Counted from the first letter of the stretch, positions 47,001-59,920 are shown. The stretch: DNA of 64,000 nt from Varroa destructor (GCF_002443255.2 NW_019211455.1:5500597-5564596); one strand, 5' to 3'. Numbers and translations are program-made. Notes: a model not told the origin generated them from the sequence alone.

Positions 47001-50000
47001 CTAGTAATATGGACCGCTTGCTTGATAGGAGCGGTAAGGACCCGTTATAAATTTTCATACAGATGCCACGCGTGATTTCTGTTTATGATCTTCAGTCGCA
47101 AATCTTTACTCACATATAGAAGTTCGACTTTGAAGTTATCAAAGCTAGGTTGTCGCACAAGCTCAGCATATCTCTGTGACACTATCGATTTCGGAAATTG
47201 TATGCCTCAACTAAAAGTTTAACTCAGTCCACAGCATTTTGCAGCATATGAACTGCAAAGTCAAGGAAAGACGTGGAAGTTTGAAGAGCTCGAAACGCTC
47301 GCTAAGCGTATCGTGTGAAATTTTGTCACGTATACTATTTGACCTTTATTTACTGGTGCTATCCCGTAGTCTACCCCCTACTTTTATTTAATATCTAGAA
47401 ACGCTCAGAACGATAATTGCCCGTAAAAACAAAATTGCATGCTTCAAAACAGTGACTTATTTGCTTTTTACTTTTATGGCACAATACGCCAAATATTGTG
47501 TGATCTATGACCAAATAAATTGCTAAAACCCAACAAGCGTCTCGTCTAATCCACTGCTTTTACCTCTCTGAATTTGTTCCGATCCTTCTGACAAATTCCT
47601 ACTTTTGGCATACGTCGTTTACGTCGTAAATGTTGAACGGGTAGTTCAATTGGAAGGTTCAATTGAAATTTTCATCCTTTTTACACTTTGGGAATTGGGA
47701 AAATCGAGAAGTTGGACCGAAGGCTTAGGAAGAGGAAAACGAGACGAGTTTAGAGTATTGAGACGCAATGAAAATATATCGACGTTTTGGAATGCGGAAT
47801 AGCGGCATTGGACAGCGGCAGTACCATCAGCAGTACCAACTCTCGTATCGAAATGAACGGCGAACGCTGCGGCGAAGTTTCCCATTATATTTGAGGATGA
47901 AAAGTCGAAATAGTGACCTGTTTCTTCCTAAATTGTTGAAGATGAACGTTATAATTCGGAAGGAACAAATAAAGCTTCTACTCATGCCCTACACGAGCGC
48001 TCGTTCTTTACCATTTGTATTACTGGTCCGGAGAAACTCTGATGAATTCAGGTAATCCAACGAACTCTGCCAAAAGGTCGAAGAGGTCTTCAAAAAAGAC
48101 CCGTCCAACTTCTGAAATCCAAACACATGTTCATAAAAATTGATGCGTTTTATATACGAGGTTGAAGTAAGTTTCTTTCTTGGAACAAGCGAGGTCCTCA
48201 CATCTGATTTAAGGAGCTTCAGTGGCAGTAAAATAACATAATAATGTTGGCCTTGGCCGAGGTTCCGGCAGTGAATAAGGAACGACCGCTAAGGACTTTC
48301 TCCATGTAGGATTTTTCAGGATTTACCCGAGAAAGTGTCGGTAGAAAATCTGAACCTGTGTGCTGTATGTATTAGCCAATATATGAATGTAATTGCGAAT
48401 ATGCAACTATATGCTATCTTACATAGGGTTGTTGCAGCTAGAGTACCTTTGTACAAGAACGGCTGATCCTTGAGCATATATATATAGAAAATAGAATCGT
48501 ATAAATAATTATCGTATTTCCTATTTCCATAAAACACGTATAGTTTAATGGTAGTATGAGATGTTACTGTATCAGTACTGTTGCTTTCCTGTTTTTTCTA
48601 TGGCAGAGATTTTGGCAGCAATAAGCAGCATGCCGTTGCGGTCGGATCTGGAGCCCCCTGTTGTTACGAATATCCTGAAATATAGATGATCCACCCTACT
48701 AACCGATCGCAGGGAATCAGCAGTCTAAGGAATGAAGACTGGATTCCATTTGTGCCGCGAGCAAGTTGGGGGTTGGTTTTTTTTGGCAACATTGATTTTT
48801 GACTTTACCACCCCACCTTGCTGGTCGGCCTCTGCTATAGCCTGTCCCCGTCTTGTAACAAACAGCTGCTAGACGAATCACCAAGCTCATAAGATCTGTC
48901 ACTTGTTTAGCTCGTTTCTATTTATGTAACCACCCTGTCTCAGTCACGTTTTTCGATATGACATGCGAGTGAGTCTGGGTGTTTCGGGTCGTAGAAGCGA
49001 GTGCTGAGGTGTGCCTGCCTTTCCACTTTTATAAGAAACGATTCAGCATAACCGTATGTGTAATTTAAGGGGATCCCCCCCCCCCTTCCTTCTCTATGCA
49101 GATCTCGCTAGTACATTGTCCAGATTATGGCGTGATTTATGAATGACGAGACTAGCTTGCATATGGATGGACGGACAGATACATAAGCAGATGGTGAACG
49201 GAGACTAGAGCAGAAGGGGAAGAGGACCTGTCTAAAGGGGTCAGAGAAATGAAGCCGATTGAGGAACCGCCACAGAAGCGGCAGTGGCGACAGGCGGGAA
49301 ATACGCACGAGCGTCAGTTCATTGCAAAGCATAAAAGATATTCGTTCGACCGTTCGTTGGCAGAGTGGTTGGTGTGAAATCGACTGTTGAACAGCTATCT
49401 GCTTGCGCAGCTGGAGTCTGCTACTGCTTTAGTCTTTTCTTTGCTTTTTTTCCTGCTATAACTCGCCGCCATTATTTCTTCAATTTCTATGTGGAACTTA
49501 ACCCTGATACATTCCTGTCTTTGAAACTCCCTATCCGTTCTCGTACTCTGTTTTGCCTCCCTTTCCGCCTCCTTACAGAAGACGTCTCCGTTACCTTTTT
49601 CTATAGACCGCATGCCGGTCGCATTTGTCGACTCCATTCGTTTCTCGACGAGAACGCACGCTTTGTTGCGCGATTCTGCAAAGAATCGTGGTGGTTGTCG
49701 GCAGGTCGATGATTTATTACATTACGCAGAATGACGTTCGGCGATGGCTGTGACGTAAACGGCGGCAGAATAACGGAAGCTGCGGCGCCGGCAAATTAAG
49801 GGTGACGGTTATGGTAACATCGGCAGCCTTTGCAGCGTCGTACGTTCTATGTTGAGAAGGTTGCTGTGCTTTGCATATGCAGACAGAAATCCAAGAAAGG
49901 GCTAGTAGAAGGCAGAGGAAAACATGAAAAAGAAAAAGGATGGCAAAATGGGAGAACTGCGATGCTGAAGGACCTATCCCACCATCACCGCCACTGCTGC

Positions 50001-51084
50001 TGCCATTGTTAGCGGCTCACATTCACCTCGAGCGACGCAATCGATCAAGCGCCAGCGTTAGGCACTGAACTGCATAAGATGCGTTTGATCTATGGAGTTG
50101 AAGGCATAGGGCAACTAAAATTGGGCCTGAATTCCGCGATTTTTTCTGCTCTGGCGTTCACCCATACGTATCTACATATAAGTAAATCCTCTCTCCCTGT
50201 CGGGTTTTCTTTTACCATTTCTCACTTGTTCACCATTGTACTATCCGATGCGCATAACAAACAGCAAATCTGTTTACGAGTACGCGTACGATCTCAACCT
50301 GTTGAACATTTCAGTTCTCTGAAAAGGGCAACGATAGAACGCTTCCAATCATTTTAGCATACCATGAACCATCGTTGTAAGCATGTACACTAAATGTGGT
50401 GTGGCCCCGCTCAGGTAATAACAATGTTCAGTCTTGAGAGTTGCAGTAGAGGGAAAGCTAAGGGCTTAAATGGAGCTTTAATGGTTATAGGCTTCGAACA
50501 GGTGCTTTCGTAGGAGAAAGTGCTTTCAACCATGTTTCCCTCTTCTGCTCTTAGAGTAAGGAAATCTGGGATGGTTCCACCAGCTGATAAACCAGAGAGC
50601 TGTGGAGCTTTACGCAGATAGGGACGAGTGGCCTGCGGCTGCTCGCGGATTGGAGTTTAAACGCCTGTTACTGTCTTCCGGAACCGAAGAAAACGCGCAC
50701 CAGATCAGCAAATCCGAGGGACCAGGAACATCGAAAATGGAAACGACGTACGAAAGGCAGGGAGTCTGCAAAGTAAGGGGTTGTCCAAGGTACGCCTGCG
50801 GCGATGGCCACTTCTGAGAGTTTGATCTTGTAGCAGCGTTTACCTTTTCTTTCCTTACTCAACCCCTGATCTGCTTTAGGATCTGATGCGGGATCATTCT
50901 TTGAGTACTGGCGGCATGATCGCCAGGAACAGAGGTCTTGCAAGGCGAACTTATGCATTTTACTTTATATCATAACTAAGAAAACACTCAATGACGTCAT
51001 CTGGTTCCGTATTTTGTAGGTTAGCTTATTCGTCGGCTGCAGAGATATCGGAGAGTGTACACGGCTTTACGCGGATAGCAAAAC
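44001..51084. other. Long stretch with no supported gene
   Basis: Open frames at 44594-44868, 44960-45223, 47605-48055 and 49365-49712 (with an opposing frame) show no recognised domain. The last is pyrimidine-rich and opens in both directions. Simple tracts include A12 at 46306-46317 and C11 at 49075-49085. Confidence 0.4.
49075..49085. repeat. Poly-C tract (11 C)
   Basis: Uninterrupted homopolymer C. Confidence 0.95.
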
Positions 51085-51509
51085 TAAGGCAACGGGAGAT
51101 CAGGAAACGATATTTGTGTAACACTATTGGGCTACACATTTTCACTCGTAGCGGTTTTCGTTTTCGTCGTATACAAAAACGCTAGGCCTCAGTGCAGAAA
51201 CAAGAGCCACTGGTATCGGGAGTGTTCCCCGGAAAGGCTACCGGATGTAGACGACGTGCAACTGCACGGGGACTACATGATGACGGCATCCAACTGCAGT
51301 CTCGCTACATCTCCGCCTTATTGCACTTATTGGACACAAAATTTAGAGACAAAATATGCCTCGCAATGTTTCGCCCACCTCAGGCAATACGAAACAAGAG
51401 AAAAATGCGCCTCTCACATTGGCTGCAATACGCGGTTATTACGACTCACACATTTAAGGATGTAATGTCGTTTAAGGATTATGCCTTATCCATGAATAAC
51501 ACAACCTGA
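51085..51509 (+). other. Overlapping Cys-rich open frames, possible zinc-knuckle remnant
   Basis: The longer frame (stop-to-stop from 51085 to 51465) starts without ATG, has a hydrophobic run (YTFSLVAVFVFVVYKN), and then a Cys-rich part. CRNKSHWYREC matches the last three ligands of a retroelement Gag CCHC knuckle (C-x4-H-x4-C), but the first Cys is replaced by Arg. Several more Cys follow (SNCS, PYC, SQC, EKC, IGC). A second frame (51192-51509) overlaps it. It could be a decayed Gag, a secreted Cys-rich protein without its start, or chance. Confidence 0.2.
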
Positions 51510-51829
51510 CACTCCAAACTTGTAAAAGACTGGCACACATTAAAAAAAGATTTTCGGTTTTAACAAACTGAACGATAACCGACTTAGACAGGGAACACTG
51601 CCAATTTTTACCATTTGGGAGACACGAAGCCAGCCCAAGGGATAAACCACTAAGACGTGTCATATCGTTGTTTCTCAGTCGCGCTCGCGGGACATGGATT
51701 ACAGTTTTTCGCTGTTGTCCTTTCATAATCTAAATCCCGCGAGTTTACGATAAAAAAAAAAAACCGCAAAATGTCTTACAATCGCGTTGGTCTCTTTCAC
51801 CTTTCCTTCCCTGCTAATTTTTTTCTTTG

Positions 51830-52480
51830 AAAGTCCAACGAACGTGGCAGACCCACCACGTTCGTGCGCGGAGAACGGCTCACACCGGCCCACTGCTGTT
51901 TGTGGCCGTAGAATCTTTTCCGTAGCTTTATGCTGTGGGGAAAAAGCGAGACGAAAAGAGAAAAGGAAAGGAACAAATCCCGGCATTACGTTTACACCCC
52001 GGGTCGGCCAGCGGCGAGCATTCGGACGCTTCTCGGACAGCGGAATCCGCTCGCTCGCGACTCTCGGAACCGAACGACTGAAGCGGACTGACTGCACTGT
52101 GGTGTGAGCCTCATAGTCCTTCTTCCCCGCACAGCTCTTCGCCGGCCTTCGATTCCGAAAAGAACAGACCCTACCAAATCTCTTGGACGTGCGCGCTAGG
52201 TTTGTTGTTCATTGAAAACGTATTGGACCGTCGTAAATACCTGGACGGGCAGAAGTGCGAGAGAGATGCGCCATCGCCTCAATGTTTCGGTTCAGGCGGT
52301 AATGCCGAAAGCAAACGAGAATCAGTCCCGTTCATGAGAGCTGGCTGGCTGTTTCACTGGTTGGCCGATTGATCGCTGCAGCGCTGCTTTTGCAATGAAC
52401 CTAACATAACATTGGAACGGGCGGACAGCTGATGGCCGGGAGCAGCGGATGCGGAAAGTACATTTCTCGAAGCACTAGGA
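51830..52480 (+). promoter_or_regulatory. CpG-rich block, candidate promoter and 5' exon
   Basis: This block is visibly richer in G+C and CpG than its AT-rich surroundings (for example the GCGGCGAGC, CGCTCGCTCGCG and CGGGCGGAC stretches). It contains initiator-like GACTGAC/ACTGCACTG sequence near 52085-52100. Open frames on both strands (51723-52177) reflect the lack of AT-rich stops and need not be coding. No TATA box is evident. Transcription direction is inferred only from the short frame at 52432. Confidence 0.28.
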
Positions 52481-52602
52481 GTAGTTGTAGCAGTAGTAGC
52501 TATTATCGTACGGGTACTCATACGTTAGACCGTTCACCGAAGAGAAAGAAAGAGCCTTTCATAGCAAACGAAAGGAAACGCCGAATCAAGTGCGTTTATT
52601 GA
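52432..52602 (+). CDS. Short ATG-started open frame, Ser-rich then basic
   Basis: 56 codons from an ATG in fair context (CTGATGG). The N-terminal half is Ser/Arg-rich (SRSTRSSCSSSSYYRTGT). The C-terminal half is strongly basic (SPKRKKEPFIANERKRRIKC). IANERKRR resembles the basic region of bHLH factors (A-N-x-R-E-R-x-R), but the DNA-contacting Glu is Lys and no helix follows before the TGA. It could be a first exon or a nuclear-localisation-type peptide; chance is also possible. Confidence 0.2.
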   Translation: MAGSSGCGKYISRSTRSSCSSSSYYRTGTHTLDRSPKRKKEPFIANERKRRIKCVY

Positions 52603-52626
52603 AGACTGCTAGCGCGCTAACAAATG

Positions 52627-52628
<2 letters not shown>

Positions 52629-52678
<50 letters not shown>
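52629..52678. repeat. (AT)25 microsatellite
   Basis: Fifty bases of perfect AT dinucleotide repeat, the longest unbroken one in the window. Confidence 0.98.
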
Positions 52679-52680
<2 letters not shown>

Positions 52681-53555
52681 TATGAATTTCCATACCTAGG
52701 TTGTATTGTCTGTACACTTATTCTTCATACGCACAGGTTGACCATAAACACGTCCCTTCTATCCCGTACACACGCATAACAACGACGGATGCGTTTGTAA
52801 TTGTCTGTATACCAGTTTTTACTGTATAATAACTAGGTTGCGCGTTCCATTAAACAAATACGACCATTACTGTCTGCGATGGCTTTGTTCGGTGCAGCTC
52901 AATTATGTAGGAAGTTTTTGTTGTCTGCTCGAGTGTTTGTTGCCTGAAGAGAAGGAATGTCGACTTGCAGAAGGGAAAGGACTAACCCTCTCGCGCAAAA
53001 GGTCCGTAGTCACCCCTCGTGTGTGATAAAGTTTTTTTCGAGACAACGCCCATAATTGCTTCCTTCCCATCTATTCTTCGTTTATCAGAAGAACACACTG
53101 AACTTTATCTAGTGCATTTGTTCCGTGTCTATATTGTATACTGGACTGCGAGAGAAATGTATTTATTGTCAGCCACACACACCATCGATATCGGTTCTCT
53201 CAACACCTCGATTGATACCTCGGCATACGAATACCTTGTCTTTCGTACGAGTCGTTTATTTGGTTATGCTTCATCTTCGTAGCATTATCCTTTATAATGG
53301 ATAACGAACAAGTCCGTCAATATTAAATGCGATGTAGCTACGACCCCAATGGATTTGCGTTTAGCAGGTTGCCACTAGCGTTTGTGATTGCAACGTATCG
53401 TCATAATGCCCTGTTATCCCCGACCCCTGGTAGTGGCTATCGCGTTAGCAGAACGCTAGCCAACATTTCAAACTTTACACACTCCTAAGCTAAGCCCGGG
53501 AGCCCAGTCGTTTGCAACGTTCTGGGTACGGCTCCCTTATGGGGTATACAGAGTT
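52679..53555. other. Stretch without a supported gene
   Basis: Open frames at 52838-53026 and 53019-53282 have no recognised features. Confidence 0.4.
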
Positions 53556-53834
53556 ATGGGGTCGGAACGGGTGAACGCGGATAAGGCCGGAACTTCTAAC
53601 AACATCGTCGGCATGGTGAAGCGGCGAGCCATGACGGCAAGCACCGACATAGTGCCGAAGTGGCACTGGGAATCGACCAAAGATGCTCATGGAGTAGCGC
53701 AGCGGCCTTACAAGCTTCTCAATAGACAGACTGGTCTATGTGCCGGCAGCTGCGTAACTGCTAATAGCCACCTGATAAGTAATGCCGCATATCCGCCATT
53801 CGGTCCAAGTTACCCTAGCCATAGAGAGCAGTGA
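53556..53834 (+). CDS. Unassigned 92-codon open frame with coding-like codon use
   Basis: It starts at ATG in reasonable context (GTTATGG). In roughly the first 56 codons about 70% end in G or C, a strong bias for this region. The product is hydrophilic with MVKRRAMTASTDIVPKWHWE in the middle, then Pro/Ser-rich (YPPFGPSYPSHREQ) at the C-terminus. It has no signal peptide or known motif. It could be an initial exon or a small gene. Confidence 0.3.
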   Translation: MGSERVNADKAGTSNNIVGMVKRRAMTASTDIVPKWHWESTKDAHGVAQRPYKLLNRQTGLCAGSCVTANSHLISNAAYPPFGPSYPSHREQ

Positions 53835-56800
53835 ACTGGCTTCAACCTACGAAGGAGCTCCATAAGCAACGGAGATAACGCGTACAGAACAACAAGCTCG
53901 CAGAATGGTGAGTCAGGTAGTTTCGACATACGTACGAAGACCTCGCGGATAATCTGGGGTAGACTACAATATACATTTGTCCGCACTACATTCAGCCGGT
54001 GTCCCTTTGCTCTCTCTCTTTCTCTCGCACTCCGTTTCTAATAAAACTGGTTCGTTAACATAATAGTGGTGTGGGGTAGAGCAATAGAGTGGGGTATGGC
54101 AAAAGGAAACACGCAATCCTAATCCCTTAGCAACTTGCATCACATATCCTGTTAGAAGGTGGAAGAGGAGCTGCTTTTTTTAAACGGCCTCCTTCATTTG
54201 AAAAGAATGAAATTTCATTCGGAATTCCAAGCAGACAAACGTTTTCGTAAAAGTTGATCAAGGTGCTATAGTCCGCCTGTAGAAAGTAGACATATAGGTG
54301 GGTTTCCATTGACTTATCCTGCAGTAATTATCGCGCTGGAAGCTCGTTGACGAATTATAATGTAAAATAATGAGCACAAGGGCACCAACCCAGCCCATCT
54401 CGGGGTCGAGGGGCATTTACTATCAATTTTGCTTTTCTTGCACATTGTCATTGCCCAGGTTCAAAGAGTAATCCAGCTTCGTGATTTAGCAGATAATTTA
54501 GACAGCTCATCAGAGTATAACAAGAGGTTCATTTGATTGTCTCGGTATAAAGACAGAGATGAGGTTGATTTCTATGGAAATTATTTCTGATCACTTGTAT
54601 TCATTTTAGTTTGTCGCTTATCCAGGCCTTTGTATCTTGTTCAAGAAACGGGCATTAGCTACGGTTTACCGAGTTTGGTATAGATCGCGTCGCGTGGCTC
54701 CTTGCGGCTAGTGCTTTCCTACGGGTGGGTGCATTAAATACCCATTTGGGTCCAAGCAGTCTTGGGCGAGTCTTCTTGTGTCTCGATCAGCAATGAGTGA
54801 ATCGAACCCATTCCCCATTCCTAACTAGGCACCTCCTACCTTTGAGCAGGGTGTGGACCACTCAAATACTGAATCCACCTGAGGAGGTTTGGGTAAGCAC
54901 TTGATATACCGTCTATGTCCCAGAACCACGTAGGATGATAGTTAGTGGTTCTTCTATATTGATGCAACTAGAGTCATAGTGCAGACTGGCTGCTATATTT
55001 AAGTTGACAGTTCAGCTCTAATGACCACGATGCATCACGAAGAATCGCTAAACCTCTAATATAAGACAACCATAGTACCCAAACTGTTAGCAAACATACG
55101 CAAGGGAGTGCGTTTGTAACAGGTGGCTGTCGAGGAGAGTAAGTTGTTTTAGTAGCAACATTTACTACGGTTAACAATTGTCGCCATTCGAAATTTTCGG
55201 TTTACCAACATAAGGTCGTTAAAGCATTTTCTTCCACAATTTATGTTTCTTAAGTGCAGCGCTACTTCACTAAAGCACTAAAAAAACCCCGAATGTGCTC
55301 ACCCTAAAGTGTACTGCTGGGTTTCTTCCCAGCTACGTGGGGTAAACGGCGTTGGCCCGGTCTGTCGAGTTCAGCGACGTGAGCATGCGCCAAGCTACAT
55401 ACATTAGGCTGGCCAGGATGATTCCGTTAGAATGCATGGATATTTGATGCCCACCTCTTCTTATTCCAATAGAACTCACTCCGAGACCCCGAAAAGCGCT
55501 TTTTCCCTATAATTTAGCTGATGTTAAGGGTCAACGGAAGGTATTTGTCTGGTACTCCACGTTCTCAGCTAAACCGACGGATAGACACCGAGAAATAAAC
55601 AGGGCGTTAAAAACAGTGAGATCTGACCCACGAATATGGCCTAGTGAAGTCTTCAGAGAGACTACTACAATCACATATTATTTCTGCTAGACTGTCTTTT
55701 TTTGAGGTTTTTTTTCTTTGTATATAACTAGAACGAATCCGGTCAGGTTTTCAGGTTATATTTCTAGGATTAATTAACAGAAACTTTGCCTTGGCTTTAA
55801 TAGTAGTCCAAAAATGTTCATATTATTCGAAGAAGTTAAAATCTATAGGAATCAACAAGCATTCTTAAGAACCACTTTCACTGCCATTGTTAGTATCTTT
55901 CCAACAAAAGAACACGGCGACCTGTAATCCATGACTAAACTGCGGGTATACATATCTGTTGCATTGAGTCGAAAACAGATTGTGATTAAAACGACGATAG
56001 CGATAACAAACATTTAATGCACTCTAAGTTGCTACAACTGTTTTGTCTAGTCTAGTAGTTTTCAGTTGAGCGCCATCCATGACACTCCTTCACGTAAGCA
56101 AAAGGAGAGATGTCAACATATAGATTCAGCAATGCTGGGATATTTGTGTTTATTCCCCTAGAACCTTCCTGGCTCTATCGACCAACGTAGACATGTTACA
56201 GTGACTACCGAACAAATTTATTAGTTAACACACTAGTGCGAATTGGGGCCTAATGAGATAGACGGCAGTCTTCTGAGGACGTCAGGCTAAACAAGGCAAA
56301 AAGTTTCGGCCCGGTCGCCTTGTCACCAGGTGGGCGCAACATCCCCTCAGGCTGTAATCCGACCTAGCCTGCGGTTAGTTGTCGTTCTAAGCTCGAAGAA
56401 GCTTGCGTTGCTTCAAGTAGAGGTTGGTCAATGTTTCTCACATTAGTCATGTGGAACGCTTTTTGCGATCATATGGGTAAAGTCAGCCACTCGGCTCCAG
56501 CAGGTATCTTCGCTACTGTCATTAGAGGACCAGGTTAGTAGTTGAGGTCTTCAGTATTAGCCTGGCCAGACTCTTCTTTTAGCAGTTGACTGAGATCAGC
56601 TTCCCATTGGTCAGCCTTGATAGAACAACCCTGTAAGAATCTACGTGTCGATATGAGACGCACAATTAGTGGAAGCGTCAATGAGCCAGCGAGCGTTTTG
56701 TTTGTGCATCTTCACGTATGCTGTGGTGGAACACAGTTGACAAATACAACCTAATGTAAATACGATCCGTATTTCCCCAAGTATACATTATTTATGAACG

Positions 56801-57345
56801 CCAATGCCTGAGCTAAGCTGATTTGTCTTACATAGACTGAAAAACAATTTCTGAAATGCAGCCTATGATAGTGCCTATATATAAGAACTTAAATCCATAT
56901 ATTTTCCTTTCACTGAAATGCCACGCACATTCCCCTTTCTTCCAATTGTACCTTATTGAAAGCTGTAACAAAACAATTGCTTTTTCGTACAATATATTGT
57001 AAATACGAGAACAAGTACACTCATTTACCGCTTGCAGCGTTTATCTGTGTCCATATAGCTAGCTCCGAGCATCTGGCTAAAATATTGGAATCGTCAATTG
57101 TCGGGATACGGAAATCCCAGCAGAAGCAAAGATATTAAACGGAAAGGCCTATAACACAGAGACAAAAAAGAAAAAAGGTATCACTGTCGGCCGACCACGC
57201 CGAGGAAGCTAACCGGGTCGGCAAAGCTCGCCTTTTGTGGTAAATCTGTCGCTGGCCCGGCCGGGCACGCAACACAGTTCACGTTAAATCTAGGCCGACG
57301 TCTGGGATACGCTAGCTGGCGAAAGAGTCATCCACAATTACGTAT
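53835..57345. other. Stretch without a supported gene
   Basis: Contains a CT-rich run near 54010-54030 and, at 54739-54750, a palindrome (ACCCATTTGGGT). The minus strand near 54797 has a B-box-like GGTTCGATTCA, discussed among the rejected items. No exon recognised. Confidence 0.4.
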
Positions 57346-57597
57346 TCAGTCCCACACGGGAGCCTCTTGCATGTTGTTGTAGTGCTGATAAATGAAAACC
57401 GCATGAGCACCGTGAGAGGCCTCATCTGGTTGGTGAGCATCTTTTGTGCTTTGAGAAGCAACCACACCGTAGTCGGTGAGATCCTTGTAGCAGCTGCTAG
57501 CTTCTCTTCTGCGCAGCTTAGGCCCCGACATCGAGGGATCACCGTAATAGAATATGAGGTGTACCAGAGAAGCAGTCAGTACGGCTGCCCTCGCCAA
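57346..57597 (-). CDS. Unassigned minus-strand open frame
   Basis: This 83-codon frame has an internal ATG (MSGPKLRRREASSCYKDLTD) and ends YQHYNNMQEAPVWD then TGA. The residues are varied and protein-like. A second minus frame and one plus frame overlap it, so the strand and reality are uncertain. No family recognised. Confidence 0.2.
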   Translation of the reverse strand: MARAAVLTASLVHLIFYYGDPSMSGPKLRRREASSCYKDLTDYGVVASQSTKDAHQPDEASHGAHAVFIYQHYNNMQEAPVWD

Positions 57598-58408
57598 TTA
57601 GGAGTGTCGAGCAGCCTGGAGGCAACACCGATATATTAGGGCACTGGTAATACTACAACGGCTGTTCGATCCTGTAAATACCTGATCTACTTGTAGCAGG
57701 AAGACAGGGATTTGATAAAATCGGCAAAAGACAATAGACCTTGTGCAGGAATAGGAAATTTATTGTGGCTTATAATGTCATGTCGCTACGCCTCAGAAAT
57801 GCCGTCGTAAACGGACAGCTTTGTTATTGCGGGTGTTCATTCGTACATCGCTAAATAAGCGTCGTAAAAAAAAATTTAAATTACTACCACAAACGACAAC
57901 AGATATTATTCGAATTGGAAATTATTTTCTTTGGTTCGATACCTCCCGATACAACGAATACCTCGGTCGAGGTGGTCTAGCAGGACTCAGAAGCCATTCA
58001 TAATACGTCACTTCACATTTTTATGCGTTTTAAAAGCAGTATCGCTTATCTATAAGCGGCGGATCTCTATGACACTGCATTTAACCCTGTACGTCATTTC
58101 TAATCCTTGTAAATCTCCGTTACAGGTAAACGAGACTCATATGTCATAGTGGAAAACTTTCTTCTTCTATTTTTAGAATCTCACGAGACTGTCTTGAACA
58201 ACAAAAAAAGTTAAAATGTATCTGTAAAATGTCTGAAAGAGTGGATATCTTATAGCTTGCTAGGAATAAAAGTAAGGCATCTATATCCCATAGCTGGACT
58301 CATGCTATTTCTCCTTTATTTGATAGCCAGAGGCTCCTGTTTTCTGAGGTGCTACTACCACTAGTCTCCAATAAAGCACAAGAGTACTTCGTCTGAATTC
58401 GGACCTTG

Positions 58409-58445
58409 ACGGCCTATTGATCATAACGGGCATACGTTCATCCGT
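58409..58445 (+). repeat. Partial third copy of the dispersed repeat
   Basis: CCTATT, then AACGGGCATACGTTCATCCG followed by TTAT, matches the start of copy B at 9335-9370 with one or two differences. Similarity fades downstream, so this is a fragment or a very diverged copy. A shorter AACGGGCAT match also occurs at 59085. Confidence 0.45.
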
Positions 58446-59346
58446 TATTTTTTTTTACCAGAGAAAAGCCAGTTATTTCTACAACAAGGTAGTAAAGTCA
58501 CTCTATGGAAGAATAAGCTGTCGTTTTCCTAGCCTGGCTGAAGAAGTCAACACTTCCAGTTCGACCGTCGAAAGGACCACGGATTTGCATGGAGCAAACC
58601 GAAAGATTCTCGATAGAGTTTAGATTAAAAGGGTTCGTAAATATATCAAATAAAATATAGAGACTGACGGCTGATTTTTTACGACCAAAAGCACATGTAA
58701 AAAGTCTCGCTGAAAAATCATATTTCTTCGGGCAGATCCAGTTTTAAAAAAGTCTTTATTATTAAATCCAAGCCAGATACTTGAAGTAAGAAGAGATTTT
58801 TTAGTAACAGATAGGACCTACTGCTGCGTAATACTATTGAAGGGGAATCCAATGAATATAATAGCAAAATAAGATCATTAAGAAGAACAACTGCATCTTC
58901 AATTATTGGAAGAAGTTGCAATTAGTTTATAGGTGGCTTTTTTATTTCCATTAGGATGATATATGCACATTTTTACTAAATTGATTTCGACGAAGTGATC
59001 CCTTCGAGCCGCTACCGAATCGATTGTGTTAAGTTCGCATTGCCCTAATACAGAATAGCTATCGATTAATTGGTAGTTTTCACAGCAACGGGCATCAGTT
59101 GCCAATCCAGCCATCCCCAGCCATGGCCTTTCTCTTAACAGCTCATCAACATTCTCATCAAGAGCTTGTTTTCTTATTTCCTAGATATATCTATGATACA
59201 GAAAGCTATTCCTCCTCGCACCCCCTATCTCCTCGGCTTTATGAGCCTATCAGACTATTTGTTTTTTTTCTCTTTTTTCCTCTGCGATCAGAATTTTAGG
59301 CAGCCAGCAGTGACCTGAAGCCTGTCAAACAGCATCTGCCAATCAT

Positions 59347-59369
59347 GTCAGTCAGTCAGTCAGTCAGTC
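59347..59369. repeat. (GTCA)n microsatellite
   Basis: About five and three-quarter perfect GTCA units. Confidence 0.95.
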
Positions 59370-59920
59370 CCATCTCACATTGGTAATGATCGCGAACCCT
59401 CGTTTGCCCTTACTTCCTATGATGATCATGATGCCGACGCTGATCGCCAGACAGATGTCATTTCTCTCCTCGTCCAGAAGCAAATTCTTCTCCTGTTTGG
59501 CACATCGAATTCTCGTTGTGGCTCGTCGCATTTGCGTATATTATTACTCCCTGTAATAACAACTCACAATAACGGCATCACAACGGGCTGTTGCAGAAAT
59601 GCTTTTAATTTGTTTCCTAATCGAAAGCAGTCGTCGTCGTCGTAGTAAAAGAAGCAGTAATATTGCGTCAACAGTGATATAGGCGAAACAAGTACACCTG
59701 AATGTGTGCATGTGCATGTACTTGTACAGCCATAGACGAGCGAAGACAAGCGTGCAAAATGGCGGGCAGAATGCATTGGGTTACCACTGGCTTTGACAGA
59801 TTTCAGCGGTTCCTTCAACCAATCCTGGGTTCATAAAACGAGTGTGAGGCACACACGCTCCGAACAGACAACTAAACTGTAGTATAATTTCAGGCTAATC
59901 TAAGAAGTCACCATGATAGT

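Larger units (their letters stand above)
57598..59920. other. Stretch without a supported gene
   Basis: Holds the partial dispersed-repeat match at 58409-58445 and the GTCA repeat at 59347. Open frames are short and unremarkable. Confidence 0.4.

Noticed and set aside
48541..48570. TAGTTTAATGGTAGTATGAG, which looks like a tRNA D arm
   Set aside because: No B box or T arm follows within 100 bases.
49365..49712. 115-codon plus frame with an 80-codon minus frame opposite
   Set aside because: The sequence is pyrimidine-rich on the plus strand, which removes stops on both strands. No motif in either translation.
51723..52177. Long frames on both strands in the CpG-rich block
   Set aside because: High GC makes stops rare. 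Translations are low in information and lack splice or start support.
54790..54805. Minus-strand GGTTCGATTCA resembling a B box
   Set aside because: Ten of eleven positions fit, but no A box was found at a suitable spacing and the arms do not fold as a tRNA.
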